A stretch of DNA of 64,000 nucleotides from AC-32 sp963813435 (GCA_963813435.1 CAWEYY010000002.1:248001-312000); one strand, 5' to 3'. Counted from the first letter of the stretch, positions 9,184 through 18,042 are shown. Numbers and translations: made by a program. Notes: a model not told the origin generated them from the sequence alone.

Positions 9184-10353
9184 CTAGCGCAGACGGTCCA
9201 CGTGGTAGCCGAGGCTGCGCAGCGCTTCGAGCAGCACCGAGCAGTGGTGCTCGTCGCGCATCGTCAGCGTCAGCGCGATCTCGCTCTCCGTCACCGGGAG
9301 GTCGACGCCCTCGCGGTGGTGCTCGACGGAGACGACGTTCGCCCGCTCCTGGGCGACGAGCTTCAGCAGCTTGAGCAGCTCGCCGGGGCGGTCCTGGATG
9401 CGCGTGCGGAGGGCCAGGTACCGGCCGGCCACGGTGAGCCCGTGCCGCATGACGGAGATCAGCACCGTCGGATCGATGTTGCCGCCGGAGAGCAGGGCCA
9501 GCGCAGGCCCCTCGCCGCCGGCCTTGCCGGCCAGCAGCGCGGCGACGCCGACGGCGCCCGCTCCCTCGACCACGAGCTTCGCGCGCTCGAGCAGCAGCAC
9601 GATCGCCTCGCAGATCTCCTCGTCGGTGACGCTGACGAGGTCGTCGAGCGTCTGGTCGAGGATCGCACCCGTCATCTCCCCCACGGACTTGACCGCGATC
9701 CCGTCGGCGATCGTCCAGCCGTCCTGCCCCGCCTGGACGCCGACGATCCGGAGGCCCGGCTTCACCGCCCGCAGCGCGAGCGAGATCCCCGAGGCGAGGC
9801 CACCGCCGCCGACCGGGATCACGACGGTCTGGACGTCCGGCACCTGGTCGGCGATCTCGAGCCCGATCGTCCCCTGACCCGCGATCACGCGCTCGTCCTC
9901 GTACGGGTGCACGAACGTCGCCCCGCTCGACTCGGCGTGGGCGAGCGCCGCGGCAAGCGCCTCCTCGAAGTCCGCGCCCTGCAGCTGCGGGATGCCGCCG
10001 TAGCTCTTGGTCGGCTCGACCTTGGCCATCGGCGCGTCCTGCGGCATGAAGATCGTCGCCTTGATCCCGGCCTCGCGCGCGGCCCACGCGACGGCCTGGC
10101 CGTGGTTGCCGGCGCTGGCCGCGACGACCCCGGCCCGCTTCTCCTTGTCCGAGAGCGAGGCGATCTTGCAGACGGCGCCGCGGATCTTGAACGACCCGGT
10201 CCGCTGGAGGTTCTCGGCCTTGAGGCTGACGTGCCGGCCGATCTGCTTCGAGAGCGTCTCCGTGCTGTAGACCGGGGTGACGCGCGCGACGCCGTCGAGA
10301 AGGGCGCGCGCCTCCTCGATCTCAGCCAGCGAGGGTGTCGTCTCCACCTTCAA
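9184..10353 (-). CDS. ilvA: Threonine dehydratase (threonine ammonia-lyase) with ACT domain
   Basis: PLP enzyme that deaminates L-threonine to 2-oxobutanoate, the first step towards isoleucine, or serves threonine breakdown. The PLP lysine lies in TGSFKIRGA (Lys56), the phosphate-binding loop is PVGGGGLASG near residue 180, and LLSGGNIDP lies near residue 300. The last 75 residues (RIQDRPGELLKLLKLVAQER, VTESEIALTLTMRDEHH) form an ACT-type regulatory domain. The length of 389 fits the short (TdcB/IlvA) class. The start is TTG 10353 or GTG 10347; both overlap the end of the meaB gene by about 30 bases, so the two are probably cotranscribed. Confidence 0.88.
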   Translation of the reverse strand: MKVETTPSLAEIEEARALLDGVARVTPVYSTETLSKQIGRHVSLKAENLQRTGSFKIRGAVCKIASLSDKEKRAGVVAASAGNHGQAVAWAAREAGIKATIFMPQDAPMAKVEPTKSYGGIPQLQGADFEEALAAALAHAESSGATFVHPYEDERVIAGQGTIGLEIADQVPDVQTVVIPVGGGGLASGISLALRAVKPGLRIVGVQAGQDGWTIADGIAVKSVGEMTGAILDQTLDDLVSVTDEEICEAIVLLLERAKLVVEGAGAVGVAALLAGKAGGEGPALALLSGGNIDPTVLISVMRHGLTVAGRYLALRTRIQDRPGELLKLLKLVAQERANVVSVEHHREGVDLPVTESEIALTLTMRDEHHCSVLLEALRSLGYHVDRLR

Positions 10354-11314
10354 CCTTGAACACCTTCTGCATGATCTCGCGAACCGCGGTCAAGGGGTCG
10401 AGCTGTCGCCGCTGGACCTCGTCGAGCAGCCGCCTGAGCTCGGGATCGTCCGCGACCGCGCGCTCGAGATGCGCCTTGGCCCGAGCCGACGCCACCGCGA
10501 ACACCTCGCTCGCGAGGTTGCGGCGACGGTGTTCCTCGAGCAGGCCGTCGGCCTCCAGGAACGCTCGGTGCTCGACGACCTTCTCCCAGAGCTCGGGCAC
10601 GTTCTCGCCGCGGGTGGCCTCGGTCAGGATGATCGGTGGCTTCCAGGCGCTCTCCTTGTCGAGCGCGAGCACCGAGCGCACCTCGTTCAGCATCGTCTTC
10701 GCCGCCGGGTGGTCGAGCTTGTTGATCGCGATCACGTCGGGAATCTCCATGATCCCGGCCTTCAGCGCCTGGATGGAGTCGCCCGAGCCGGGCATCAGGA
10801 CGAGCACGACGGTGTCGGCGATCGAGATCACCTCGACCTCGGCCTGGCCGGCGCCAACCGTCTCGAGGAAGACGATGTCCTTGCCGGCGGCGTCGAGCAC
10901 GAGCATCGCCTGAAGCGTCGTTTCGGCGAGCCCGCCGAGGTGGCCGCGTGTGCCCATCGAGCGGATGAAGACGTCGGGGTCGAGGAAGTGGTCGGCGAGG
11001 CGGATCCGGTCGCCGAGGAGCGCGCCCTTCGAGAACGGGCTCGACGGGTCGACGGAGATGACGCCGACGGAGCGGCCCTCGGCCCTCACGTGCCCGACGA
11101 GCGCGCCGATCAGCGTCGACTTGCCGACGCCGGGCGGGCCCGTCACCCCGACCGCGTACGCGCGGCCAGTCTCGGGGTAGAGGTCGCGCACGACGTCGTA
11201 CGCGAGCGGCTCCGAGTTCTCGACCAGCGTGATCGCTCGAGCGAGCGCGCGGCGGTCGCCGGCCCGAACGCCGGCCGCAAGCGACTCGGCCGTGAAGTCG
11301 CGGCGTCCCGCCAT
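10322..11314 (-). CDS. meaB: MeaB/ArgK-family P-loop GTPase
   Basis: G3E-type GTPase that loads and protects adenosylcobalamin on methylmalonyl-CoA mutase. Walker A is GPPGVGKST at residues 59-67. ISVDPSSPFSKGALLGDRIR, MGTRGHLGGL and FLETVGAGQAEVEV are signature stretches of the family, and NKLD is the base-recognition motif. The 330-residue length is normal. The mutase subunits themselves are not in this window, so the partner must be elsewhere in the genome. The C-terminal 30 bases overlap the downstream threonine dehydratase start. 2-Oxobutanoate from that enzyme feeds propionyl-CoA and so methylmalonyl-CoA, which makes the pairing sensible but unproven. Confidence 0.88.
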   Translation of the reverse strand: MAGRRDFTAESLAAGVRAGDRRALARAITLVENSEPLAYDVVRDLYPETGRAYAVGVTGPPGVGKSTLIGALVGHVRAEGRSVGVISVDPSSPFSKGALLGDRIRLADHFLDPDVFIRSMGTRGHLGGLAETTLQAMLVLDAAGKDIVFLETVGAGQAEVEVISIADTVVLVLMPGSGDSIQALKAGIMEIPDVIAINKLDHPAAKTMLNEVRSVLALDKESAWKPPIILTEATRGENVPELWEKVVEHRAFLEADGLLEEHRRRNLASEVFAVASARAKAHLERAVADDPELRRLLDEVQRRQLDPLTAVREIMQKVFKVEGGDDTLAG

Positions 11315-11356
11315 CGGTGGGGATGCTAGTGGGGCCGTCGGCCTCGGGACGCGCGG

Positions 11357-12652
11357 CTAGTGCGGCTCGGCGCCGTGCGCCGTGACGGCCAGGGCCTCGG
11401 ACTCGGCCTCCGACTCCTCCGCCTCGGGCTCCGCCGGTTGCGGCACGCCGCGGGCGAGGATGAACCCGATGACCGCCGCCAGCGCAACGATCGCCGCGGC
11501 CGCCGCCCAGACCCAGCGGCCACCGAACATGTCGGTGAGCTTGCCCGCGACGATCATCCCGAGGGTCAGCAGAGCGACGTTCGTGCTCATCAGGACCGCG
11601 AAGACGCGCCCGCGCAGCGCATCGGGCGCGCCGCCCTGCACGAAGAGCGCGTTGCAGACCACCGCGGCGCCGTTGCCGAACCCGGAGATCACCACGGACA
11701 TCGAGGCAACCCAGACGTTCGGGGCGCCGGCCGCGATCCCGATCCCGAGGGTCATCAGCCCGAGCGAGGCGCCGTAGACGTTCGCGAGCCCGCGCTTCTC
11801 GATCCAGCCGGCGGCAAGGTACGCGCCGACCGTCAGGCCGATGCCGGCGGCCCCCATCATCAGGCCGAGCCCGAAGGCGCCGGAACTGAACGTCTGCAGC
11901 GCGAGGCTCGGCTCGGCGACGTTGACCGCGGCGTTCGAGAACATCGCGACGTTCCAGGCGACCAGCACCGTGAGGAGCGCTCGCTTGCGAACGGTGAGCG
12001 CGAAGCCGTCCTTCAGGTCCTGCCAGTGGCCGCGGCTCGCAGCCTCGGCGGCCTGGAGCAGCCGCTGCGGGATCCCGACCAGGAGCCCGGCCGAGATCAG
12101 GAAGGTCGCGGAGTTGATCCAGTACGCCGCGTCCACGCCGGCCGCGGCGACGAGCGCGCCACCCGCGAGAGAGCCGATCGCCCAGGTGAAGTTGTCGACG
12201 GCCTGCACGAGCGAGTTGGCCGTCGTCAGGTCGCGCTCTTCGACGAGGTTCGGGATCCCCGCGTATGCCGCAGGGCGGAAGAACCCGGTCGCCGCACCGA
12301 CGACCCCCGCGATCACGACGATCTGGGTCGCGTTCGTCGTGAACGGCAGCACCGCGAAGGCGCCGAAGCGCACGAGGTCGGCGATCACCATCAGGCCCCG
12401 GCGCGGAAGCCGGTCGACGAGCGGCCCGGCGAGCAGGCCGATCGCGAACGTCGGCAGCAGGTCGGCGATGAGGAGCGCGGCGATCCAGGCCGAGGAGTGC
12501 GTCTGGTGGAAGACGTCCCACTCGAGCGCGACGAGGGCGAGCCAGGTGCCCAGCCCGGAACCGAGAGTGGCGAGGAAGAGACGCCTGAAGCTCGGCTCGC
12601 GACGGAGAAGCCCTAGACGGCTTCGCTCCTCGCTACCCGGGGGGCGGCCCAC
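11357..12652 (-). CDS. MFS transporter, EntS/MFS_3-like exporter
   Basis: A 431-residue, 12-helix major facilitator protein. The A-like motif is seen in GPLVDRLPRRGLMVIADLVR between helices 2 and 3 and again, weaker, in GRVFAVLMSTNVALL. It fits the macrolide/enterobactin exporter group by its wording (AAYAGIPNLVEERDLTTANS, AVDNFTWAIGSLAGG). Substrate unknown. The C-terminus is an acidic cytoplasmic tail (EPEAEESEAESEA). GTG start at 12652 has only a weak Shine-Dalgarno. A tandem repeat lies about 40-70 bases upstream and could be its operator. Confidence 0.8.
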   Translation of the reverse strand: MGRPPGSEERSRLGLLRREPSFRRLFLATLGSGLGTWLALVALEWDVFHQTHSSAWIAALLIADLLPTFAIGLLAGPLVDRLPRRGLMVIADLVRFGAFAVLPFTTNATQIVVIAGVVGAATGFFRPAAYAGIPNLVEERDLTTANSLVQAVDNFTWAIGSLAGGALVAAAGVDAAYWINSATFLISAGLLVGIPQRLLQAAEAASRGHWQDLKDGFALTVRKRALLTVLVAWNVAMFSNAAVNVAEPSLALQTFSSGAFGLGLMMGAAGIGLTVGAYLAAGWIEKRGLANVYGASLGLMTLGIGIAAGAPNVWVASMSVVISGFGNGAAVVCNALFVQGGAPDALRGRVFAVLMSTNVALLTLGMIVAGKLTDMFGGRWVWAAAAAIVALAAVIGFILARGVPQPAEPEAEESEAESEALAVTAHGAEPH

Positions 12653-12692
12653 AAAGGAACGCTAACACCGACCTACGACCTCGAACGAGGGG

Positions 12693-12722
12693 TTTTCCGG
12701 CCATGTCCCGCATTTTCCGGCC
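12693..12722 (-). promoter_or_regulatory. Tandem direct repeat upstream of the MFS gene
   Basis: On the minus strand GGCCGGAAAA occurs twice with starts exactly 20 bases apart (12693-12702 and 12713-12722 on the plus strand as TTTTCCGGCC), 40-70 bases upstream of the MFS GTG. A spacing of two helical turns would place both on the same DNA face. Operator role is inference. A GGCCG-TCT-CGGCC hairpin overlaps its upstream edge. Confidence 0.35.
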
Positions 12723-12784
12723 GTCTCGGCCGGCCCCTTAGGCGGTCTTGCAAATCAGTTCCGCCGGATCGACCGGTCATTGCC

Positions 12785-12842
12785 GACGGACGCACGAGCG
12801 AGGCTCGTACGTCCTGAAGGCGGCATCGCAAGCGACGCCTAG
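12785..12842 (+). repeat. Two-hairpin dispersed repeat, copy 1
   Basis: Hairpin A: GGACGCACGAGC-GAG-GCTCGTACGTCC (11 of 12 pairs). Hairpin B: GGCATCGC-AA-GCGACGCC at 12822-12839 (7 of 8 pairs), joined by CTGAAGGC. It lies just after the hisC stop codon, between hisC and the MFS gene. It matches the copies at 18849 and 60557 in layout and partly in sequence. Confidence 0.65.
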
Positions 12843-12852
12843 AGGGCGACGC

Positions 12853-13983
12853 CTAAGCAGGCGCGAGCGGGCCGACGCGGTCGAGCACATCTGCGAGGAA
12901 GCGGTGCTCGCCCTCCGTGCCGACGGTGATACGGATCGCTCCCGGCGCGCCGAAGCCGTGCGTTGGGCGGACGATCACGCCCTCGCGCAGGAGCCGCTCG
13001 AAGAGGGGCCGCGAGTCGTCGCCGACCTCGGCGAAGAGGAAGTTCCCGTTCGCCGGGCCCACCGGATCGAGGCCGTGCTCGCGCATGATCGCCTCGAGGT
13101 GGGCGCGGCCCTCGGCGTTCACGGCGCGCCTGCGGGCGAGCTCTTCCGGCGAGTCGAGGCTCGCGAGCGCCGCCTCCTGCGCGGGCGTCGTGATGTCGAA
13201 GGCGCGGCGAACCTTGGCGAGCGCGGTCACGATCGGCGCGGGAGCCAGCCCGTAGCCGACGCGCAGGCCGGCGAGGCCGAAGATCTTGGAGAACGTGCGC
13301 AGGACGACCACGCGCCGCCCGGCCTTCAGGTATTCCTCGATCCCGTCCGGGTACTCGGGGTCGTCGATGTACTCGAAGTACGCCTGGTCGAGGACGGTCA
13401 CGACGTGCTCGGGGACGCGCTCGAAGTAGGCGTCGACCTCGGCGCGCGTGTTCGTCGTGCCGGTCGGGTTGTTCGGGATGCAGATGTAGACGAGCTTCGT
13501 CCGGGCGCCGATCGCCTCGAGAATCGCGTCGAGGTCGTAGCGCCCGTCCTTGAGCGGCACGGTCCGGGCGACCGCGCCGAGCTTGCGGGCGTCGATCGCG
13601 TAGCTCGGGAACGACGGCCAGCCGCAGACGATCTCGTCGCCCGGCTCGAGCATCGCCTGGCTGAGACCGTCGACGATGCCGTCCGAGCCCGCCCCGGGCG
13701 CGACCTCCTCGAGGCGCAGGTCGAGGCGCTCCGCGAGCGCGGCGCGGAGCCGGTACGCGCCCCCGTCGGGGTAGCGGTTGAGCCCTCCGGCGCAGCGCTC
13801 GATCGCCTCGCGCGCCTCAGGGAAGGGGCCGAACGGCCCTTCGTTGGAGGCGAGCTTGACGACGCGCTCCAACCCGAGCTCGCGCTGAACCTCCTCGACG
13901 GGCTTGCCCGGCTCGTAGGGAACGAGGTCGTTGACGGCGGGCGTGAAGAAGCTGTCCGCGATCTCCGCAAGCGAACCGGCCAC
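12853..13983 (-). CDS. hisC: Histidinol-phosphate aminotransferase-like PLP enzyme
   Basis: Fold-type I aminotransferase of 376 residues. It has VKLASNEGPFGPFPEA near the start, NNPTGT (171-176), LDQAYFEY, and the PLP lysine in TFSKIFGLAGLRVGYG (Lys233), the pattern of HisC. It would convert imidazole-acetol phosphate and glutamate to histidinol phosphate; broad-specificity aromatic or other aminotransferases share the same signature and no other his gene is nearby, so the substrate is an inference. GTG 13983 is chosen because homology to the family starts there (VAGSLAEIADSFFTPAVNDL); the frame is open further upstream over the next gene without coding signal. Confidence 0.78.
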   Translation of the reverse strand: MAGSLAEIADSFFTPAVNDLVPYEPGKPVEEVQRELGLERVVKLASNEGPFGPFPEAREAIERCAGGLNRYPDGGAYRLRAALAERLDLRLEEVAPGAGSDGIVDGLSQAMLEPGDEIVCGWPSFPSYAIDARKLGAVARTVPLKDGRYDLDAILEAIGARTKLVYICIPNNPTGTTNTRAEVDAYFERVPEHVVTVLDQAYFEYIDDPEYPDGIEEYLKAGRRVVVLRTFSKIFGLAGLRVGYGLAPAPIVTALAKVRRAFDITTPAQEAALASLDSPEELARRRAVNAEGRAHLEAIMREHGLDPVGPANGNFLFAEVGDDSRPLFERLLREGVIVRPTHGFGAPGAIRITVGTEGEHRFLADVLDRVGPLAPA

Positions 13984-14015
13984 GGCGCGGACTCTAGCGC
14001 CAGCGTCCGCCGACC

Positions 14016-14555
14016 TCAGAGGGAGGGAAGCCAGCCGTCCTCGTAGCGGCAGCGGCTGAAGGCGGGAAACGGCCGGTAGGCGTCGGCCGGCTTCGTGGTC
14101 TCCTCCTCGACACCCGCATCGTGTGCGCGCGCGAGCGCGTCGACCGGGTAGACGATGCCCTTGCGGCTGCCGCGGCCCCCCACCGCGAGGACGACAGACG
14201 GACCCTCGCCCGCGCCGACGATCATGTGGTCGGTTCCGCCCGGGCAGTGGAAGTAGTCCCACGCGCGGAGCGTTCGCTCCCGGCCCTCGACGAGCAGGAG
14301 GCACTCGCCCGAGAGCACGAGGAAGCCCTCCTGCGCGCGCTCCCGGTGATAGAGGCCGATCGGCTGGCCCGGCTGGAGGACGCTGACGTTGATCCCGAGC
14401 TGGCGGAAGGGGCGCTTGCCCTCGAAGTTGCAGTAGTGCCCGAAGTGGCCCGTGTCGCGCCAGCGGCTCTCCTTGGCGTTGATCACGAACCAGCCGTCGC
14501 CGTCGGCGACGCTGCCGAACGTCGTCTCGCGGAGCGGGATCTCGGAAACCGGCAT
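14016..14555 (-). CDS. Cupin protein, paralog 1 flanking the transhydrogenase operon
   Basis: A 179-residue protein with one cupin barrel: YHRERAQEGFLVLSGECLLL holds cupin motif 1 and RAWDYFHCPGGTDHMIVGAG motif 2, with Cys in the second motif where a metal ligand or reactive residue might sit. It is clearly a paralog of the protein at 17488: both begin MPV.E and share EGFLVLSGEC, WDYFHCP and a Tyr-Pro-Val stretch. The start at 14555 is chosen to match the paralog; ATG 14567 is an alternative. It is divergent from the transhydrogenase genes. Function unknown. Confidence 0.72.
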   Translation of the reverse strand: MPVSEIPLRETTFGSVADGDGWFVINAKESRWRDTGHFGHYCNFEGKRPFRQLGINVSVLQPGQPIGLYHRERAQEGFLVLSGECLLLVEGRERTLRAWDYFHCPGGTDHMIVGAGEGPSVVLAVGGRGSRKGIVYPVDALARAHDAGVEEETTKPADAYRPFPAFSRCRYEDGWLPSL

Positions 14556-14621
14556 CGCGGCGAGCATATGCGGACGGCTCCAGCGGGTGCTCGCCGCCTC
14601 ACGCAATAGCATTGGCGGCGC

Positions 14622-15707
14622 ATGAGGATCGGGGTGCCGAGAGAGACCGCCGCCGACGAGCGGCGCGTGGCACTCGTCCCGGAGATCGTGCAGAAGCTCG
14701 TGCCCGGCGGTTTCGAGGTCGTGGTCGAAGCCGGCGCGGGCGAGGCGGCCTCGTTCCCGGATTCCGCGTACACGGAGGCCGGTGCACAGCTCGGCGACTG
14801 GGCCGGCGCGGACCTCGTCGTGAAGGTGCAGAAGCCGGGCGAGGAGGAGGCGGCGCGCCTGCGCGACGGGCAGGTGCTGATCGGGTTCCTGCAGCCGCTC
14901 ACCGACCGCGGGGGGATCGAGGCGCTCGCGAAGCGGGGCGTCGTCGCGTTCGCGATGGAGTCGATCCCACGGATCACGCGCGCGCAGCCGATGGACGCGC
15001 TCTCGTCGCAGGCGACAGTGTCCGGATACAAGGCGACGCTCCTCGCTGCCGACCGCCTGCCGAAGTTCTTTCCGATGCTGATGACCGCAGCCGGAACGGT
15101 CGCTCCGGCGAGGGTGCTCGTCCTCGGCGCGGGTGTCGCCGGGCTCCAGGCAATCGCGACCGGGCGGCGGCTGGGAGCGGTCGTGACCGGGTTCGACGTG
15201 CGCCCGGTCGTCCGCGAGCAGATCGAGAGCCTCGGCGCGAACTGGCTCGACCTCGGCGTCGTCGGCGAGGAGACAGAGGGTGGCTACGCGCAGGAACTCT
15301 CGGAGGCGCAGCAGCGGCAGCAGCAGGAGGAGCTCGAGGCCCGCCTCCCCGAGTTCGACGTCGTGATCACGACGGCGCTGATCCCCGGCCGGCCGGCGCC
15401 GCGGCTGATCCCCGCGAGCGCGGTCGCGGCGATGAGGCCGGGCTCGGTGATCGTCGACCTCGCCGCCGAGACCGGCGGAAACTGCGAGCTGACCGAGCCG
15501 GGCGAGGAGGTTGTCCGCGAGGACGTGACGATCGTCGGCTTCACAAACCTTCCGAGCACGATGCCGTACCACGCCTCGACCCTCTACTCCCGCAACGTCC
15601 AGGCGCTGCTGCTCCACCTCGCCCCCGAGGGCGAGCTGAACCTGGACTGGTCCGACGAGATCACCGCGGGCGCGTGTGTCGCCGGAAAGAAGGAGGTAAC
15701 GACATGA
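14622..15707 (+). CDS. pntAA: Proton-translocating NAD(P) transhydrogenase subunit alpha part 1
   Basis: Domain I, the NAD(H)-binding soluble subunit of the membrane transhydrogenase that uses the proton gradient to reduce NADP with NADH. It begins MRIGVPRETAADERRVALVP, has QPMDALSSQATVSGYKA, and the Rossmann loop VLVLGAGVAGLQAIA followed by GAVVTGFDVRP. GFTNLPSTMPYHAS is a late family signature. The 361-residue length fits the three-subunit form (Rhodospirillum type) rather than the two-subunit E. coli form. Its stop overlaps the start of the next gene (ATGA), indicating translational coupling. Confidence 0.92.
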   Translation: MRIGVPRETAADERRVALVPEIVQKLVPGGFEVVVEAGAGEAASFPDSAYTEAGAQLGDWAGADLVVKVQKPGEEEAARLRDGQVLIGFLQPLTDRGGIEALAKRGVVAFAMESIPRITRAQPMDALSSQATVSGYKATLLAADRLPKFFPMLMTAAGTVAPARVLVLGAGVAGLQAIATGRRLGAVVTGFDVRPVVREQIESLGANWLDLGVVGEETEGGYAQELSEAQQRQQQEELEARLPEFDVVITTALIPGRPAPRLIPASAVAAMRPGSVIVDLAAETGGNCELTEPGEEVVREDVTIVGFTNLPSTMPYHASTLYSRNVQALLLHLAPEGELNLDWSDEITAGACVAGKKEVTT

Positions 15708-16039
15708 GCCACGGGACGATCCTCGTCTTCGAGCTGACGATCCTCGTTCTCTCGATCTTCCTCGGGATCGCGCTGATCTCGCAGGTGCCCACGCTGCTGC
15801 ACACGCCGCTGATGTCCGGCACAAACGCGATCCACGGGATCGTGATCGTCGGCGCGATGCTCGTCTTCGTCCTCCCGGACATGGGCGCGTTCACGTGGGT
15901 GGTCGGTTTCATCGCCGTCGTGCTTGCGTCGGCGAACGTCGTCGGCGGATTCGTTGTGACCGACCGGATGCTCGAGATGTTCAAGAAACGCGAGCCGCCG
16001 AAGCCCGTCGACGCGTCCCAGGACGGCAAGGAGACGTAG
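15704..16039 (+). CDS. pntAB: NAD(P) transhydrogenase subunit alpha part 2
   Basis: A 111-residue membrane subunit with three to four helices: VFELTILVLSIFLGIALISQ, then TPLMSGTNAIHGIVIVGAML and TWVVGFIAVVLASANVVGG. SGTNAIHGI and NVVGGFVVTDRML are the conserved parts of domain II. It forms half of the proton channel together with PntB. It is expressed between pntAA (4-base overlap) and pntB (8-base gap). Confidence 0.9.
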   Translation: MSHGTILVFELTILVLSIFLGIALISQVPTLLHTPLMSGTNAIHGIVIVGAMLVFVLPDMGAFTWVVGFIAVVLASANVVGGFVVTDRMLEMFKKREPPKPVDASQDGKET

Positions 16040-16047
16040 GCAGTTCG

Positions 16048-17442
16048 GTGAGCTACAACGTCACGAACCTCCTCTACCTGATCACGATCGTCGGGTTCAT
16101 CCTCGCGCTCAAGTTCCTCTCGAGCCCGGCGCACGCGAGGCGAGGCAACCAGATCGCCGCTGTCGGGATGCTCGTGGCCGTTGCCGTCACCTTCGCCCAG
16201 AAGCACATGACGGGCTACTGGGTTATCGCGCTCGGAATGCTGATCGGCGGCGGCTTCGGGGCGGTCGCTGCGCGCAAGGTGAAGATGACCGCGATGCCGC
16301 AGATGGTGGCGCTGTTCAACGGCGTCGGGGGCGGCGCGGCGGCGCTGATCGCTCTCGCGGAGCTGCACGTGATCCTCCCGGAAGCCGGCGCCCCGAAGGT
16401 CGACATCAGCGTCGCCATCATCCTCTCCGCGCTGATCGGCTCGGTCTCGTTCGCCGGCTCGATGGTCGCCTTCTCGAAGCTGCAGGAGCTGATCCAGGGA
16501 CGGCCGATCACCTACCGGGGCCAGCAGTTCGTCAACGGGATCGTCCTCCTGGTCGCCGTCACCGCGGGGATCGCGCTCATCGCCGGCTGGCAGGAGGAGT
16601 GGCTGCTGTGGGTGCTCGTCCTGACCTCGCTCCTCTTTGGCGTCCTCTTCGTCCTACCGATCGGCGGCGCCGACATGCCCGTCGTGATCTCGCTGCTGAA
16701 CGCGTTCACAGGCATCGCGGTCGCGGCCACCGGGTTCGAGCTCATGAACAACGTGCTGATCGTCGCCGGCATGCTCGTGGGAGCGTCGGGCACGATGCTG
16801 ACGCTGATGATGAGCCGGGCGATGAACCGCTCGATCGGCAACGTGCTCTTCGGCGCGTTCGGGCAGGTCAGCGCCGGGGCGGCCGCCGTCGCCGCTGGAG
16901 ATGCGGGCGGCACCGTTCGCTCGGCCAGCGCCGAGGACGTCGCGGTGATGCTCGCCTACGCGCACAAGGTCGTCTTCGTGCCCGGCTACGGGCTTGCGGT
17001 CGCGCAGGCGCAGCACGACGTCCGGCAGCTCGCCGACCTGCTCGAGGAGAAGGGCGTCGAGGTCTCCTACGCGATCCACCCGGTCGCGGGCCGGATGCCC
17101 GGGCACATGAACGTTCTCCTCGCCGAGGCGAACGTGCCCTACCCGCAGCTGAAGGAGATGGACGAGGCGAACCCCGAGTTCGGGCGCACGGATGTGGCGC
17201 TCGTCGTCGGCGCCAACGACGTCGTCAACCCCGACGCGCGAAACAACGAGAGCAGCCCGATCTACGGCATGCCGATCCTCAACGTCGACGATGCGCAGAC
17301 GGTCGTCGTGCTCAAGCGCAGCATGAACCCGGGCTTCGCGGGGATCGAGAACCCGCTCTTCTACAACCCGAAGACCGTGATGCTCTTCGGCGACGCGAAA
17401 GACTCGATCACCAAGTTGATCGCCGACGTCAAGAGTCTCTAG
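16048..17442 (+). CDS. pntB: NAD(P) transhydrogenase subunit beta
   Basis: A 464-residue protein: about 270 residues of membrane helices (TNLLYLITIVGFILALKFLS; QKHMTGYWVIALGMLIGGGF; LPIGGADMPVVISLLNAFTG) and the C-terminal NADP(H)-binding domain III (VAVMLAYAHKVVFVPGYGLA, YAIHPVAGRMPGHMNVLLAE, DVALVVGANDVVNPDA, LKRSMNPGFAG). KRS and GYGLAVAQAQ contact NADP in known structures of the family. GTG 16048 is the only start that leaves pntAB intact. This completes a three-gene operon that supplies NADPH for biosynthesis. Confidence 0.93.
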   Translation: MSYNVTNLLYLITIVGFILALKFLSSPAHARRGNQIAAVGMLVAVAVTFAQKHMTGYWVIALGMLIGGGFGAVAARKVKMTAMPQMVALFNGVGGGAAALIALAELHVILPEAGAPKVDISVAIILSALIGSVSFAGSMVAFSKLQELIQGRPITYRGQQFVNGIVLLVAVTAGIALIAGWQEEWLLWVLVLTSLLFGVLFVLPIGGADMPVVISLLNAFTGIAVAATGFELMNNVLIVAGMLVGASGTMLTLMMSRAMNRSIGNVLFGAFGQVSAGAAAVAAGDAGGTVRSASAEDVAVMLAYAHKVVFVPGYGLAVAQAQHDVRQLADLLEEKGVEVSYAIHPVAGRMPGHMNVLLAEANVPYPQLKEMDEANPEFGRTDVALVVGANDVVNPDARNNESSPIYGMPILNVDDAQTVVVLKRSMNPGFAGIENPLFYNPKTVMLFGDAKDSITKLIADVKSL

Positions 17443-17487
17443 CGCCTCGAGCAGGTCGGGCCCACACCGGTCACGAGCAAGGTTTCG

Positions 17488-18042
17488 TCACGGCTTCGCG
17501 ACGGGGGCAAGCGGCCAGGGCAGCCGCACCGGCGCGTACTCGCCCGGCCAGTCGGCGTACGCCTCGTCCGGCTGGGCGGTCTCCTTCCCGGCGGACGCGC
17601 CGTACTTCGCCGCGACCTCGCTCACCGGGTAGCGCAGCACCTCGACCTCGGGCCGGGCGCCGAGCATGAGAATCGCGCACGGTCCGTCGCCGGCGCCGAC
17701 GATCACGTGGCGGGTGTCGGCCGGACAGTGGAAGTAGTCCCACTGCCGCAGCGGCCGCTCCTCCTCTTCCACGACGAGCGTGCACTCGCCCGAGAGCACG
17801 AGGAAACCCTCCTGGACACCCTCCGAGTGGTAGAGCGCGTTCGGCTCGCCCGGCCAGAGAACGCAGACGCGGACACCGACGTCGCCGAACGGATGCTCCC
17901 GCGACTCGAGCGGATACGTCGCGCCGCCCTTCTCCTCGTTACGCACTGCGAGAGCGTCCTCGAGGTTGAGGACGAACCAGCCGGCCGACGTGACATAGCG
18001 GCCGTACGGCGTCTCTTCCGAGCTTGCTTCCTTCACGGGCAT
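17488..18042 (-). CDS. Cupin protein, paralog 2 flanking the transhydrogenase operon
   Basis: A 184-residue cupin, paralogous to the one at 14016. Motif 1 is YHSEGVQEGFLVLSGECTLV and motif 2 RQWDYFHCPADTRHVIVGAG, again with Cys after His. The ATG at 18042 is preceded by a strong GGAGGAGG six bases away, which fixes the start. The C-terminus (ADWPGEYAPVRLPWPLAPV) is Pro-rich. It converges on pntB with a 45-base gap holding no clear terminator. Ligand and reaction are unknown; the pairing around pntA-pntB hints at a redox link. Confidence 0.78.
   Translation of the reverse strand: MPVKEASSEETPYGRYVTSAGWFVLNLEDALAVRNEEKGGATYPLESREHPFGDVGVRVCVLWPGEPNALYHSEGVQEGFLVLSGECTLVVEEEERPLRQWDYFHCPADTRHVIVGAGDGPCAILMLGARPEVEVLRYPVSEVAAKYGASAGKETAQPDEAYADWPGEYAPVRLPWPLAPVAKP

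Noticed and set aside
10350..12521. A 723-codon minus-strand frame covering meaB and the MFS gene
   Set aside because: It is Arg/Pro-rich text in the wrong frame of two well-supported genes; typical of GC-rich coding strands.
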